Shown: positions 52,699 to 62,673 of the stretch, one piece after another | Numbering within the stretch: position 1 is the stretch's first letter | Layout of the letters: every line of letters starts with the position of its first letter | Source: CAZQFV01 sp964592645 | Lineage (GTDB): Bacteria > Chloroflexota > Chloroflexia > DTKN01 | Direction: 5' to 3' | Length of the DNA stretch: 64,000 nt | Assembly: GCA_964592645.1 (NCBI GenBank) | Contig: CAZQFV010000010.1 | Span: 1 to 64,000 of the forward strand | Made by a program: the position numbers and the translations under genes | Notes under the pieces: model-generated | What the model was told of the DNA's origin: nothing | What the model saw: only the letters and a program-made list of their open reading frames with translations | Database searches by the model: none

Positions 52699-54594
52699 CT
52701 ATATCTCGGCAATGACAATGACCTTGTCCTTCTCCTCAAAGGTCAGCACCTCGTCCTTTCTGGGGTTCACCCTGACACCGTAGGCGCGCTGGGCATCGTC
52801 GGCCAGGGCGTGCCGGCGGTAGCCGATGGCGATCTGTCCACGCCGCCGGGCCGACTCGACCACCGTGTAAAAGTTCACCGGCCGGCCGATGGCCACATAG
52901 TCGGCGGCCGGCTTGAGATAGATCTCGGACCCCTCGGGGTCAAAGAGATCGGAAAGGATGGCGTTCAGCGCCTTGTTCTCCGCGACCTGCGCCAGCATCA
53001 GGCTGATCAGCTTGTCGCTGACAATAAAGTCATCGGCCCGGGTGACCTCGGCCAGGTTGCGGTTGCGGATGTCCAGCATCTCGCTGACGATCGAGAAGGG
53101 ATGCCCGTGGCGCTCGGCGATGTCGCGGAGGTGCAAGAGCGAGATCAGCGTGCGCGCGTCGGCCTGCTGCGCGTCGAGGGTGTCGTAGCACAGAAGGACC
53201 ACATGGTTGTAGGTCTCGATGGCCAGCGCCTCGAGCGTGCGGCGGTCCGTGGTGTCCCCTTCCTGGACGGAGACCCGCTGATGGACCAGTCCGCCGCAGC
53301 AGCGGGCCACATCCAGGCCCACGGTGGCGCTATCGGCCACGACGGTCACCTCGGAGCCGGCCGGCACATAGTTGTCCAGCTCGCTGATCACGGTGGAGCC
53401 GCGCCAGTTCCACCCCAAGATCAAAGTGCGCTCCGGACGGGGGGCCTCCGAGTTGTGGTTGTGGATGGCCTGCTGGTCGATGCCCAGGTCGGTGCGGCCC
53501 GACAGGCGCACCGTATCGTCGTCCGCGGAGATGGCGATAACCTGATCGCCGGGCCGGAAGCGGGTGTCCAGCGGCGGGTTCAGCAGGGGGAGGCAACCCC
53601 GGGGGTGCATCCCGATCACCGTCGAGTCCTCGTACATCAGCAGGGCCTCACCCAATGTCTTGCCCACCAGGGCCGGTTCCTCGTGGAAATAGATCTCGTC
53701 CCCGGCAAAGTCCAGCAGCTCGGTATAGACGATGGAGAGGCCCGACTGGCGGCAGGTCTGGGCGATCACCCGCGAGACCAGGTTACCCGTCAACACCAGT
53801 TCCACCTCGTCGCGGCCCACCAGCTTGGCCACCTCCATGTTCTTGGGGTCGCGGATCTCGGCGACGATGTGGTACGGGCGGTCGCGGTTCCGGGGCTGGT
53901 TGACGATGGCCAGCATGGTCTTGATAACCTGGGAATCGGCGTCGCCCTCTTGGGGGGAGACGATGATAATGGCCTTGGCCGTCGGCAGGCTGACGATCTC
54001 CAGGTCGGCGATCTCGATGGGGCTGCCGGTGCGGCAGACGACGCGGGTATGCCCCATCTGGCCCACCCGCTCGCGCAGGGCGTCCTCCATCTCCACCTTG
54101 TCCTTCTCCCCCAGGATCACGATGCAGGAGCGGCGATTGTTCCTGTTGGCCTCGATCAGCTCGGAGACGATGGAAAAGACCTGTTCCGACCAGCCGAGGA
54201 TCACCGTGTGGCCGGACTCGATCACCCGCGAGCGGCCCTTGCGCAGGTTCTCCACCAGCCCCTCCACACCGGCCGTCAGCACGCCGATGAGGGTGCTGAT
54301 GATCAGGATGCCGCCGATCGTCACCCCCAGCATGACGAAGCGGAAGCCCCAGCCGACATCGCCGCCCATCGTGCCGGCGTCAAAGGTGCGCATCAGGCTC
54401 TCCCAGGCGGCCTCGAAGAAGCCCAGCGGCTGTGAAGTCCCCTCGGGCCGGATGTCGAGCAGGGCGATGAGGGCCGCGGCGCAGACGATGACCAGCAGGG
54501 AAAGGAGGCCCAGGGCGGCGATCTGGGCCGCCGGGCCCCTGGACATCAGGTTGTCAAAGCCATAGCGCAACCGTTCCCGGAGCCGAACCTTCAT
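52699..54594 (-). CDS. Castor/Pollux-type ion channel with paired RCK-like domains
   Basis: 631 residues. Two membrane helices flank a pore-like segment (FEAAWESLMRTFDAGTMGGD; no TVGYG filter). Tandem Rossmann RCK-like units follow, the first with HTVILGWSEQVFSIVSEL and the second with RTLILGWNWRGSTVISEL, ending in a TrkA-C-like strand. This is the arrangement of plant CASTOR/DMI1 channels and bacterial relatives, which pass cations under ligand control. The ATG at 54594 overlaps the HD gene stop (ATGA). Confidence 0.88.
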   Translation of the reverse strand: MKVRLRERLRYGFDNLMSRGPAAQIAALGLLSLLVIVCAAALIALLDIRPEGTSQPLGFFEAAWESLMRTFDAGTMGGDVGWGFRFVMLGVTIGGILIISTLIGVLTAGVEGLVENLRKGRSRVIESGHTVILGWSEQVFSIVSELIEANRNNRRSCIVILGEKDKVEMEDALRERVGQMGHTRVVCRTGSPIEIADLEIVSLPTAKAIIIVSPQEGDADSQVIKTMLAIVNQPRNRDRPYHIVAEIRDPKNMEVAKLVGRDEVELVLTGNLVSRVIAQTCRQSGLSIVYTELLDFAGDEIYFHEEPALVGKTLGEALLMYEDSTVIGMHPRGCLPLLNPPLDTRFRPGDQVIAISADDDTVRLSGRTDLGIDQQAIHNHNSEAPRPERTLILGWNWRGSTVISELDNYVPAGSEVTVVADSATVGLDVARCCGGLVHQRVSVQEGDTTDRRTLEALAIETYNHVVLLCYDTLDAQQADARTLISLLHLRDIAERHGHPFSIVSEMLDIRNRNLAEVTRADDFIVSDKLISLMLAQVAENKALNAILSDLFDPEGSEIYLKPAADYVAIGRPVNFYTVVESARRRGQIAIGYRRHALADDAQRAYGVRVNPRKDEVLTFEEKDKVIVIAEI

Positions 54595-55265
54595 CGCGGG
54601 CCTCCTTCGGACTCGAACGGAAGGGGGATCGCCGGCAGGCGGGTGATCTCTTTCTCCTGGAGGATGGCCTGGAACACGGCCAGTTGCAGCTCCAACTGGC
54701 GGTCGAACAGGGCATTGCCCGTGGGCGTCTCCAGCGGCCGTCGCCGGCGATAGTCGGCCAACTGCTCCACGCGCGCGGACAGGCGGGCCGCCAGCCTGTC
54801 GAAATCGTCCAGGTCCTCCCGGCACCAGAGCAGGATGCGGTAGGCGCCGAAGCGGTCGATGTTGTCGGCATCGGTGACCACCTTGGCCGCCGGCGTCTCC
54901 AGGCAGTCGACGTCGACATGGCTGGCCACGGCGTAGCAGATGGCCTCGACCTCCGCGGGGGAGCAGCCCAGCCCTTCCAGGAACGGCCGGGCGATCTCGG
55001 CCCCGCGCCGGCCGTGGTCCTGGGGCGGCCCCTCGTCGAAAGCGGCCACGTCGTGCAGCAGGCAGGCCGCCAGCACCAGGCCGGCGTCGGCCCCCTCGGC
55101 CTCCGCCAACACCCGGCCGTAGTGACAGACCCGCAACGTATGCTGCCAGCGGTAGGCGATCTCCGCCGCCGGGTAGCGCTGTTGGACCCCAACCTCCCGT
55201 AGGCGGCGCTGCACAAAGTCGGCGATCCGGTCCAGCCGTTCTCGCCAGGCGATCAGATCAGCCAT
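54591..55265 (-). CDS. HD-domain metal-dependent phosphohydrolase
   Basis: 224 residues. HD-domain ligands are seen as His in YRWQHTLRVCHYG, His-Asp in CLLHDVAAFDE, His in DHGRRGAE and Asp in VTDADNIDRFGAY, like YedJ/YpgQ-type HD proteins. It probably hydrolyses a nucleotide or cyclic nucleotide. The tight link to the channel gene (ATGA overlap) suggests control of a nucleotide ligand. The start at 55265 is supported by the promoter position. Confidence 0.88.
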   Translation of the reverse strand: MADLIAWRERLDRIADFVQRRLREVGVQQRYPAAEIAYRWQHTLRVCHYGRVLAEAEGADAGLVLAACLLHDVAAFDEGPPQDHGRRGAEIARPFLEGLGCSPAEVEAICYAVASHVDVDCLETPAAKVVTDADNIDRFGAYRILLWCREDLDDFDRLAARLSARVEQLADYRRRRPLETPTGNALFDRQLELQLAVFQAILQEKEITRLPAIPLPFESEGGPR

Positions 55266-55342
55266 GGTTGCATCCTCGCTTTCGGTTGGGACCACAAAGA
55301 CAGGACGAAGGACTATCTACCACAAAATCGCGCGCCGTCGGC

Positions 55343-55371
55343 ATTTTAGCATAGCGCTTTGCGGGGGTCAA
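55343..55371 (-). promoter_or_regulatory. Promoter of HD protein/channel operon
   Basis: Minus strand: TTGACC (55366-55371), 17 bp, TAAAAT (55343-55348) with ATGC before the -10. Confidence 0.75.
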
Positions 55372-55384
55372 GCGAAAGTTGTGG

Positions 55385-55390
55385 TATAAT
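55385..55390 (+). promoter_or_regulatory. -10 element before the topoisomerase gene
   Basis: TATAAT with TTGTGG before it, 41 bases from the ATG. The only nearby -35 (TTGCGG at 55359) is 20 bp away, so the promoter may rely on the -10 or on an activator. Confidence 0.5.
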
Positions 55391-55431
55391 ACACCGCCGA
55401 AGCAGAATCGCTAACGACAGGAGCAGCGCGC

Positions 55432-57168
55432 ATGCTGACCGAGCTTGTCCACAACGGCGTCCTGGTGCCCGAGCCGCCGCCCTACCATGGCCTGGTGTTG
55501 ACCATCCGCGGCCGGCCGACGCCGCTCACCCCCAAGCAGGAAGAGATGGCCCTGGCCTGGGCCCGCAAGCAGGGCACCCCCTACGTTCAGGACCGCACCT
55601 TTGTGCGCAACTTCCTGGCCGACTGGAGCCGGGAGTTGGGCCTGGAGGTGCCGCTGCGGCCGGAGGAGGTCGATTTCGGGCCGGCCGTGCGCCTGGTGGA
55701 AGAAGAGAAAGCCGCCCGCGAGCGCCTGACGAAGGAAGAGCGCCAGGCGTTGGCCGCCGAGCGCAAGGCCCGCCGCGAGGAGCTGCGCGAGCGGTATGGC
55801 TACGCGGTCGTCAACGGCGAGCGGGTGGAGCTGGCCAACTTCACCGTCGAGCCGAGCGGCATCTTTATGGGCCGCGGCGAACACCCGCTGCGCGGGCGCT
55901 GGAAGGAGGGCGCCGGCCAGGAAGACATCACCCTCAACCTCAGCCCCGGCGCGCCGCGGCCGGCCGGCCGCTGGGCCGAAATCGTCTGGCAGCCCGATTC
56001 GCTGTGGGTAGCCTCCTGGCGCGACAAGCTCTCCGGCGAGCTCAAGTACGTCTGGCTCGCCGACACCGCTCCCATCAAGCAGTCCCGCGAGGCCCAAAAG
56101 TTCGACAAGGCCCACGAGTTGGAGGCCCAACTGGCCGCCGTGCGCGCCCAGATCGAGCGCGATCTCGCCGACCCCCATCCACGCACCCGCATGTTGGCCA
56201 CGGCCTGCTACCTGATCGACACCCTCTGCCTGCGCGTAGGCGACGAAAAGGACCCCGACGAGGCCGACACCGTCGGCGCCACCACCCTGCGCCCGGAGCA
56301 CGTCACCCTGCACGACGACGGCCTGGCCGAGTTCCGTTTCCTGGGCAAAGACTCGGTGTTGTGGCACAAGAAGCTCACCCTGCCCGAGGCCGTGCGCGCC
56401 AACCTGGCCGAGCTGCGCCGCGACGCGCGCCCCTCGCGCGTCAGCCGCGGCGACAAGCGCCATCCCACCCGCGACAAGCCCCAGCTCTTCCCCGACATCA
56501 GCAGCCAGCACGTCAACGCCTACCTGGGGCGCATCATGCCCGGACTGACGGCCAAGGTCTTTCGCACCCACCACGCCACGATGGCCGTGCGCCAGAGCCT
56601 GGCCGACTCCGGCGTGCAGGCCACCGACCCCCCGTACCGCAAGTGGGAAGCAGCCAGCCTGGCCAACCTGGAGGCCGCCGTTTTGTGCAACCACAACAAA
56701 CAGGCCCCCAAGAACTGGCCAAAGAGCCGCCGGCAATTTCAGGAGCGGGTGGAGCGGGCCGAGGCCCGTGTCCAGGCCGCCCGTCGGGCGGTCCGCGAGC
56801 TGGAGGAGGCGCTGGCCGCGCTGCGCCGGCGGGCCCGCGAAGCCCGGCAGGGGAGCGCCGAGAAAAAGCTGGCCCAGATCGGGCGCCGACTGGAGGCCGC
56901 CCGCGAGCGGCTGCAGCGGGCCATGCTGGCCCACGGAGCCCTGCGGTCCCAGGCGGCTATCGCCAACAAGCGCCGCACCTGGAACCTGCAGACCAGCCTC
57001 AAATCGTATATCGATCCCCGCGAGTACCACCGCTGGGGCCGGCAGGTCGGCTACGACGTGCTGGGGCAGTACTATCCCAAGACGCTGCGGCGGCGTTTCT
57101 CCTGGGTCCAGGAGGAAGATGAAACTTCCGGCCCTGACAAGACCCCGCTCGGCGATAGCGCCGCCTAG
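55432..57168 (+). CDS. Eukaryotic-type DNA topoisomerase IB
   Basis: 578 residues. It aligns with the core and C-terminal domains of eukaryotic TopI, unlike the short poxvirus-like bacterial TopIB. Catalytic residues are Arg268 (RVGDEKD), Lys306 (FLGKDS), Arg378 (KVFRTHHA), His421 (LCNHNK) and Tyr526 (LKSYIDPR). The core cap has ANFTVEPSGIFMGRGEHP, and a coiled-coil linker spans about 430-510. It relaxes supercoils by 3'-phosphotyrosyl cleavage. No long charged N-terminal domain is present, as in thaumarchaeal forms. Confidence 0.95.
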   Translation: MLTELVHNGVLVPEPPPYHGLVLTIRGRPTPLTPKQEEMALAWARKQGTPYVQDRTFVRNFLADWSRELGLEVPLRPEEVDFGPAVRLVEEEKAARERLTKEERQALAAERKARREELRERYGYAVVNGERVELANFTVEPSGIFMGRGEHPLRGRWKEGAGQEDITLNLSPGAPRPAGRWAEIVWQPDSLWVASWRDKLSGELKYVWLADTAPIKQSREAQKFDKAHELEAQLAAVRAQIERDLADPHPRTRMLATACYLIDTLCLRVGDEKDPDEADTVGATTLRPEHVTLHDDGLAEFRFLGKDSVLWHKKLTLPEAVRANLAELRRDARPSRVSRGDKRHPTRDKPQLFPDISSQHVNAYLGRIMPGLTAKVFRTHHATMAVRQSLADSGVQATDPPYRKWEAASLANLEAAVLCNHNKQAPKNWPKSRRQFQERVERAEARVQAARRAVRELEEALAALRRRAREARQGSAEKKLAQIGRRLEAARERLQRAMLAHGALRSQAAIANKRRTWNLQTSLKSYIDPREYHRWGRQVGYDVLGQYYPKTLRRRFSWVQEEDETSGPDKTPLGDSAA

Positions 57169-57181
57169 CAGCCGGGGCAAG

Positions 57182-57210
57182 TTGCACGCCGCTCACCGAT
57201 GTAGTACAAT
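57182..57210 (+). promoter_or_regulatory. Promoter of AAA-ATPase/kinase gene
   Basis: TTGCAC (57182-57187), 17 bp, TACAAT (57205-57210), 41 bases before the ATG. Confidence 0.75.
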
Positions 57211-57251
57211 ATCTCCCGATCCCTGGGCTACACCGTCGACGAGGGCAGGCA

Positions 57252-59153
<1,902 letters not shown>

Positions 59154-59258
59154 ACCGGCCCCCCAAAGGAGCGATCTTCACTGGCGGGACCCAGCCCGCA
59201 CATCGCCTGGGAGCGCGGCCCGCCGGCCGCACTCCAGGCGGCAGGACCCGAGGGACCC

Positions 59259-62200
59259 ATGTATCGCAAAAGCCTCTCCAGCGGCATCTTGATCGGCTTC
59301 CTGCTCGTCGTGGTCATGTCGTTCGCGGTCTACGACCAACTAACCGGCCTGCTGCCCGGATGGCGCTGGATGGATGTCCCTTGGATCCCGCGGGACCTGC
59401 TGCGCTCCTTCTCGCAGAACGCCGCAGCCTTCCTGCTCCTCTTCGTCGGCACATTGGCGGCGCTGCGCGCCCGGCCGGCGACACTGAAAGATGGGATCCG
59501 GGTCGGCGCGCTCAGCGGGCTGGTCGTCGCCTGGATGGTCGAGACTTTCCTCATCGCCCCATACAACGTCATCCGGCTGGGCGGCGCCTTCTACGTGGTC
59601 ATCCTGGCAGCCCCGCCCGGCGAGACCGTCTTCCAGGAGATGCTGCGCAGCGCCATCGGCAATGTCTTTCGCACCTCCGTGGTGAGCGCCATCGTCATCC
59701 CCCTGCTGGGCCTGCTCCTGGGAGCGGTGGAGGGGTTCATCGTCGCCCTGGTCCGCCGCGCCGGCGGGCGCCCGACCGCGGCCGGCACGGCCGGCCCGGA
59801 CCTGCTAGACCTGGTTTACCATCCGCGCCTACCGCGACTGCCGGACCTCCAAGAGCGACCGCTGCGCGCCGGGCTGGTCGGCGGAGCAATCGGCGGCTTC
59901 CTGCTGTCCGCGGAGGTCTTTATCCTGGCCGTGCCGGCCCTGCTGTCCAACGGCGGCGATTTTCTGCTGCGACAGGGGGTCCTGCCTACCCGCCTGTCGA
60001 TCCTGGCCGAAACCCTGCTCATCCCGGCGCTGATCCTGGTCCCGCTGACCATCCTGCTATGGGGTGGATTCGGTGTCCTCTTCCTCACACACCCGCCGGA
60101 CCGCTTCGCCTCCCGTTTCCGCGCCAGCCTGGCCTGCGGGGCCGTCGGGGGAGCTATCTTTGCGCTGCTGGCCGTGGTCCCGGTGGCCAACATGCTGCTG
60201 ATGGTCGCCCCGCTGGCAATCAGCGGCAACACCGGGACTCCCCTGACCGCCTACGCCGTCGAGGCGTTCGGCCACTTGCTTTCGCTCGGTTACCCGCTGA
60301 TCCCGATCGTCGCCGTGCTGGCGATGACCCTTCTGGGGCTGGTCACGGGGCTGCCCTGGGTTTTGCTCAGCGCCCTGCTCTGGCCGCGGCGGCCCGTGGA
60401 TCGCGCGGCCGCCCTGGCCCGGCGGCTGCGCCGCCACCCGGAAACGCTGCTGCCCAGCATCTATGCCCTCTTCCAGCGCGACGGCCAGGCGATCCGCGTC
60501 CTGGAGCACGCCGTGCCGCGGCTGCACCGCGGGCGCGACCAGGCCGCGGCCGTCGTCGTCGCCGCCTACCACACGCTGTGTCAGAACCCCGGCCGGGCCG
60601 CCGATTCGTTGGGGGTCATCGTCGAGGCCACGGCCGCCAACCCGGGCTGGCGCTGGCAAAGCGAGATCGGCGAACTGCACCGTTTCCTGCGCGAGGGTCT
60701 GCAGGCGCGCAACTTTTACCACATGGCGGCCATCCGGCTCCTGCCGGAGGAGCATACCTCCTCCCTGCCGCAAGTCCTCACCCTGGTCGGAGAGCGCCTC
60801 TCGCGGGCCGTCGGCGAACTGAAAAAAGCCCAGCGCGTCGACGACCCCAACGGCCGCAGCATCTACCTGAACCGGGCCATGGAGGAGATCACCGCCGCCG
60901 AGCGGTACATCGGCGAGTCGCCCGAGGCCTGCAAGTTATCCGGGGCGACCCCCTACCCCGAGCAGCAGATCCTCTGCACCCTGCTGCCCCGCTGGCGTGG
61001 CGCCCTGCTCGAGTCGCTACGCGACCTGCGCGGCCGGGCCCTGCTGCAGGCCGAGCTGGAAACCCGGCAGTTCACCTTTCTGCCGCGCCTGACGCTGCGC
61101 CTGCGCGTTGCCAACACCGGCCTGAACGTCGCCGAGCAGGTGCGCATCACCCTGGAGCCCGGCGGCGGCTACCAACTGCTGCCGGAGAGCGAGGCGCGCA
61201 TCGAGCTGCTGCCGCCGGGCGAGCAGCGGGTTGTCGACCTGGCCCTGGAGCCGCGCGCGCCCCGCGCGACCCGCGTCCTGTTCCACATCTACTACAACGA
61301 CGCCGTGGACGCCAACCGCGAGCTGACCCTGGCCGACGAGATCGTCTTTGCCGCCGCCGAACGGCCCTTCCAGCGCATCTTTCCCATCCCCTACGTCACC
61401 GGGACGCCGATCAAGACGCAGGAGATGTTCTTCGGCCGGCAGGATGTCTTCTCCTACATCCGCGAGCACCTCCTGGGGACCTATCAGAACAATATCATTG
61501 TCCTGCATGGTCAGCGGCGCACGGGCAAGACCTCGGTCCTCTACCGCCTGGGCGATGTCCTGCAGGATACCCACTACTGCGTCCTCCTGGACATGCAGGG
61601 CATCGCCGCCCGCAGCGAGGCCGAGTTCTTTTACACCGTCAGCGACGAGATCGCCTATGCCCTGGAGAAGGCCGGCCTGGAAGTGACGCTGCCCCCGCGC
61701 CAGGAGTACGAGTCCCAGCCCGAGTTCACCTTCCGCTCGCGCTTCCTGCGCGGCCTCTACCCGGCGCTGGGCGAGAAGCACCTCCTGTTGATGTTCGACG
61801 AGTTCGAGGAGCTGCAGCGCCACGTCGAAGAGGGGCATATCGGCGCCGGCATCTTTCCCTTCCTGCGCACCATCATGCAGCACGAACGGCCCGTGGACTT
61901 TATCTTCTCCGGCACGCACAAGCTGGAGGACCTGGCCGCCGAGTACTGGTCTATCCTCTTCAACATCGCCACCTACAAACAGATCTCGTTTCTGGAGCGC
62001 CAGGAGGTGGAGCGGCTGATCGCCGAGCCGGTAGCGCCCTTCGGCATGGAGTACGACCCCCTGGCAGTACAGCGCATCTACGAGGTCACCGCCGGCCACC
62101 CCTTCCTCACCCAACTCGTCTGCCACGAGATGGTCGCCTACCACAACGAGACCGAGCGCTCCTACATCAGCGTGGCCGACGTGGACAGCGTCCTGGAGCG

Positions 62201-62528
62201 CATCGCCGAGCGCGGTGAGGCCCACTTCAAGTACGTCTGGGCCGGCGCCGATAGCCCCGAGCGGCTGACAATGCTGGCCCTGGCCGAGCTGCTGACCCAC
62301 ACCGAGGCGGCCACGGCCGCCGAGATCGCCGCCCTTACCCAGAACCGCCAGCAGACCATCGACGCCGAGACCGCCCGGCGCGCCCTGGTGCGGCTGGAGT
62401 CGCGCGACATCGTCGCCCGCACCGCCCCGGGGTCGGAGCGTTTCCGCTTCCGCGTGGACCTGGTGCGCCGCTGGGTGGCCCGGAACCCGCAACTGCTAGA
62501 CACCGTGAGCCGGGAAGAACCGAAGTAA
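59259..62528 (+). CDS. Multi-span membrane protein with C-terminal AAA/STAND ATPase
   Basis: 1089 residues. About eight membrane helices occupy residues 1-380. A helical stretch (about 380-600) and a beta-rich segment (about 605-700) follow. The ATPase has Walker A GQRRTGKTS (751-759) and Walker B LLLMFDEFEEL with Asp847; a helical and winged-helix tail ends the protein. The entry FFGRQDVFSYIREH resembles the CGRRGELEQL of its neighbour. The gene lies 105 bases after the kinase-ATPase and is probably in its operon. The family is not recognised. Confidence 0.85.
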   Translation: MYRKSLSSGILIGFLLVVVMSFAVYDQLTGLLPGWRWMDVPWIPRDLLRSFSQNAAAFLLLFVGTLAALRARPATLKDGIRVGALSGLVVAWMVETFLIAPYNVIRLGGAFYVVILAAPPGETVFQEMLRSAIGNVFRTSVVSAIVIPLLGLLLGAVEGFIVALVRRAGGRPTAAGTAGPDLLDLVYHPRLPRLPDLQERPLRAGLVGGAIGGFLLSAEVFILAVPALLSNGGDFLLRQGVLPTRLSILAETLLIPALILVPLTILLWGGFGVLFLTHPPDRFASRFRASLACGAVGGAIFALLAVVPVANMLLMVAPLAISGNTGTPLTAYAVEAFGHLLSLGYPLIPIVAVLAMTLLGLVTGLPWVLLSALLWPRRPVDRAAALARRLRRHPETLLPSIYALFQRDGQAIRVLEHAVPRLHRGRDQAAAVVVAAYHTLCQNPGRAADSLGVIVEATAANPGWRWQSEIGELHRFLREGLQARNFYHMAAIRLLPEEHTSSLPQVLTLVGERLSRAVGELKKAQRVDDPNGRSIYLNRAMEEITAAERYIGESPEACKLSGATPYPEQQILCTLLPRWRGALLESLRDLRGRALLQAELETRQFTFLPRLTLRLRVANTGLNVAEQVRITLEPGGGYQLLPESEARIELLPPGEQRVVDLALEPRAPRATRVLFHIYYNDAVDANRELTLADEIVFAAAERPFQRIFPIPYVTGTPIKTQEMFFGRQDVFSYIREHLLGTYQNNIIVLHGQRRTGKTSVLYRLGDVLQDTHYCVLLDMQGIAARSEAEFFYTVSDEIAYALEKAGLEVTLPPRQEYESQPEFTFRSRFLRGLYPALGEKHLLLMFDEFEELQRHVEEGHIGAGIFPFLRTIMQHERPVDFIFSGTHKLEDLAAEYWSILFNIATYKQISFLERQEVERLIAEPVAPFGMEYDPLAVQRIYEVTAGHPFLTQLVCHEMVAYHNETERSYISVADVDSVLERIAERGEAHFKYVWAGADSPERLTMLALAELLTHTEAATAAEIAALTQNRQQTIDAETARRALVRLESRDIVARTAPGSERFRFRVDLVRRWVARNPQLLDTVSREEPK

Positions 62529-62577
62529 CCTCGACACCAAGAACTGCAGGATGGCCAGAGACAAAGGACGAAAGGCC

Positions 62578-62611
62578 AAGGCACCAGGCTGAGTAAAATG
62601 CCTGGTGCCTT
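62578..62611. terminator. 12-bp hairpin within heptanucleotide repeats
   Basis: AAGGCACCAGGC (62578-62589) pairs perfectly with GCCTGGTGCCTT (62600-62611) around a 10-nt loop, between two convergent genes. Seven-base units flank both arms and extend the pairing imperfectly. It may terminate transcription from both sides. Confidence 0.65.
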
Positions 62612-62673
62612 CGTCCTTCGTCTTTCGCCCTGGAGCCTCCGGTCCCCGCCTTCCCTCGCACCCCTGCCAGAAG

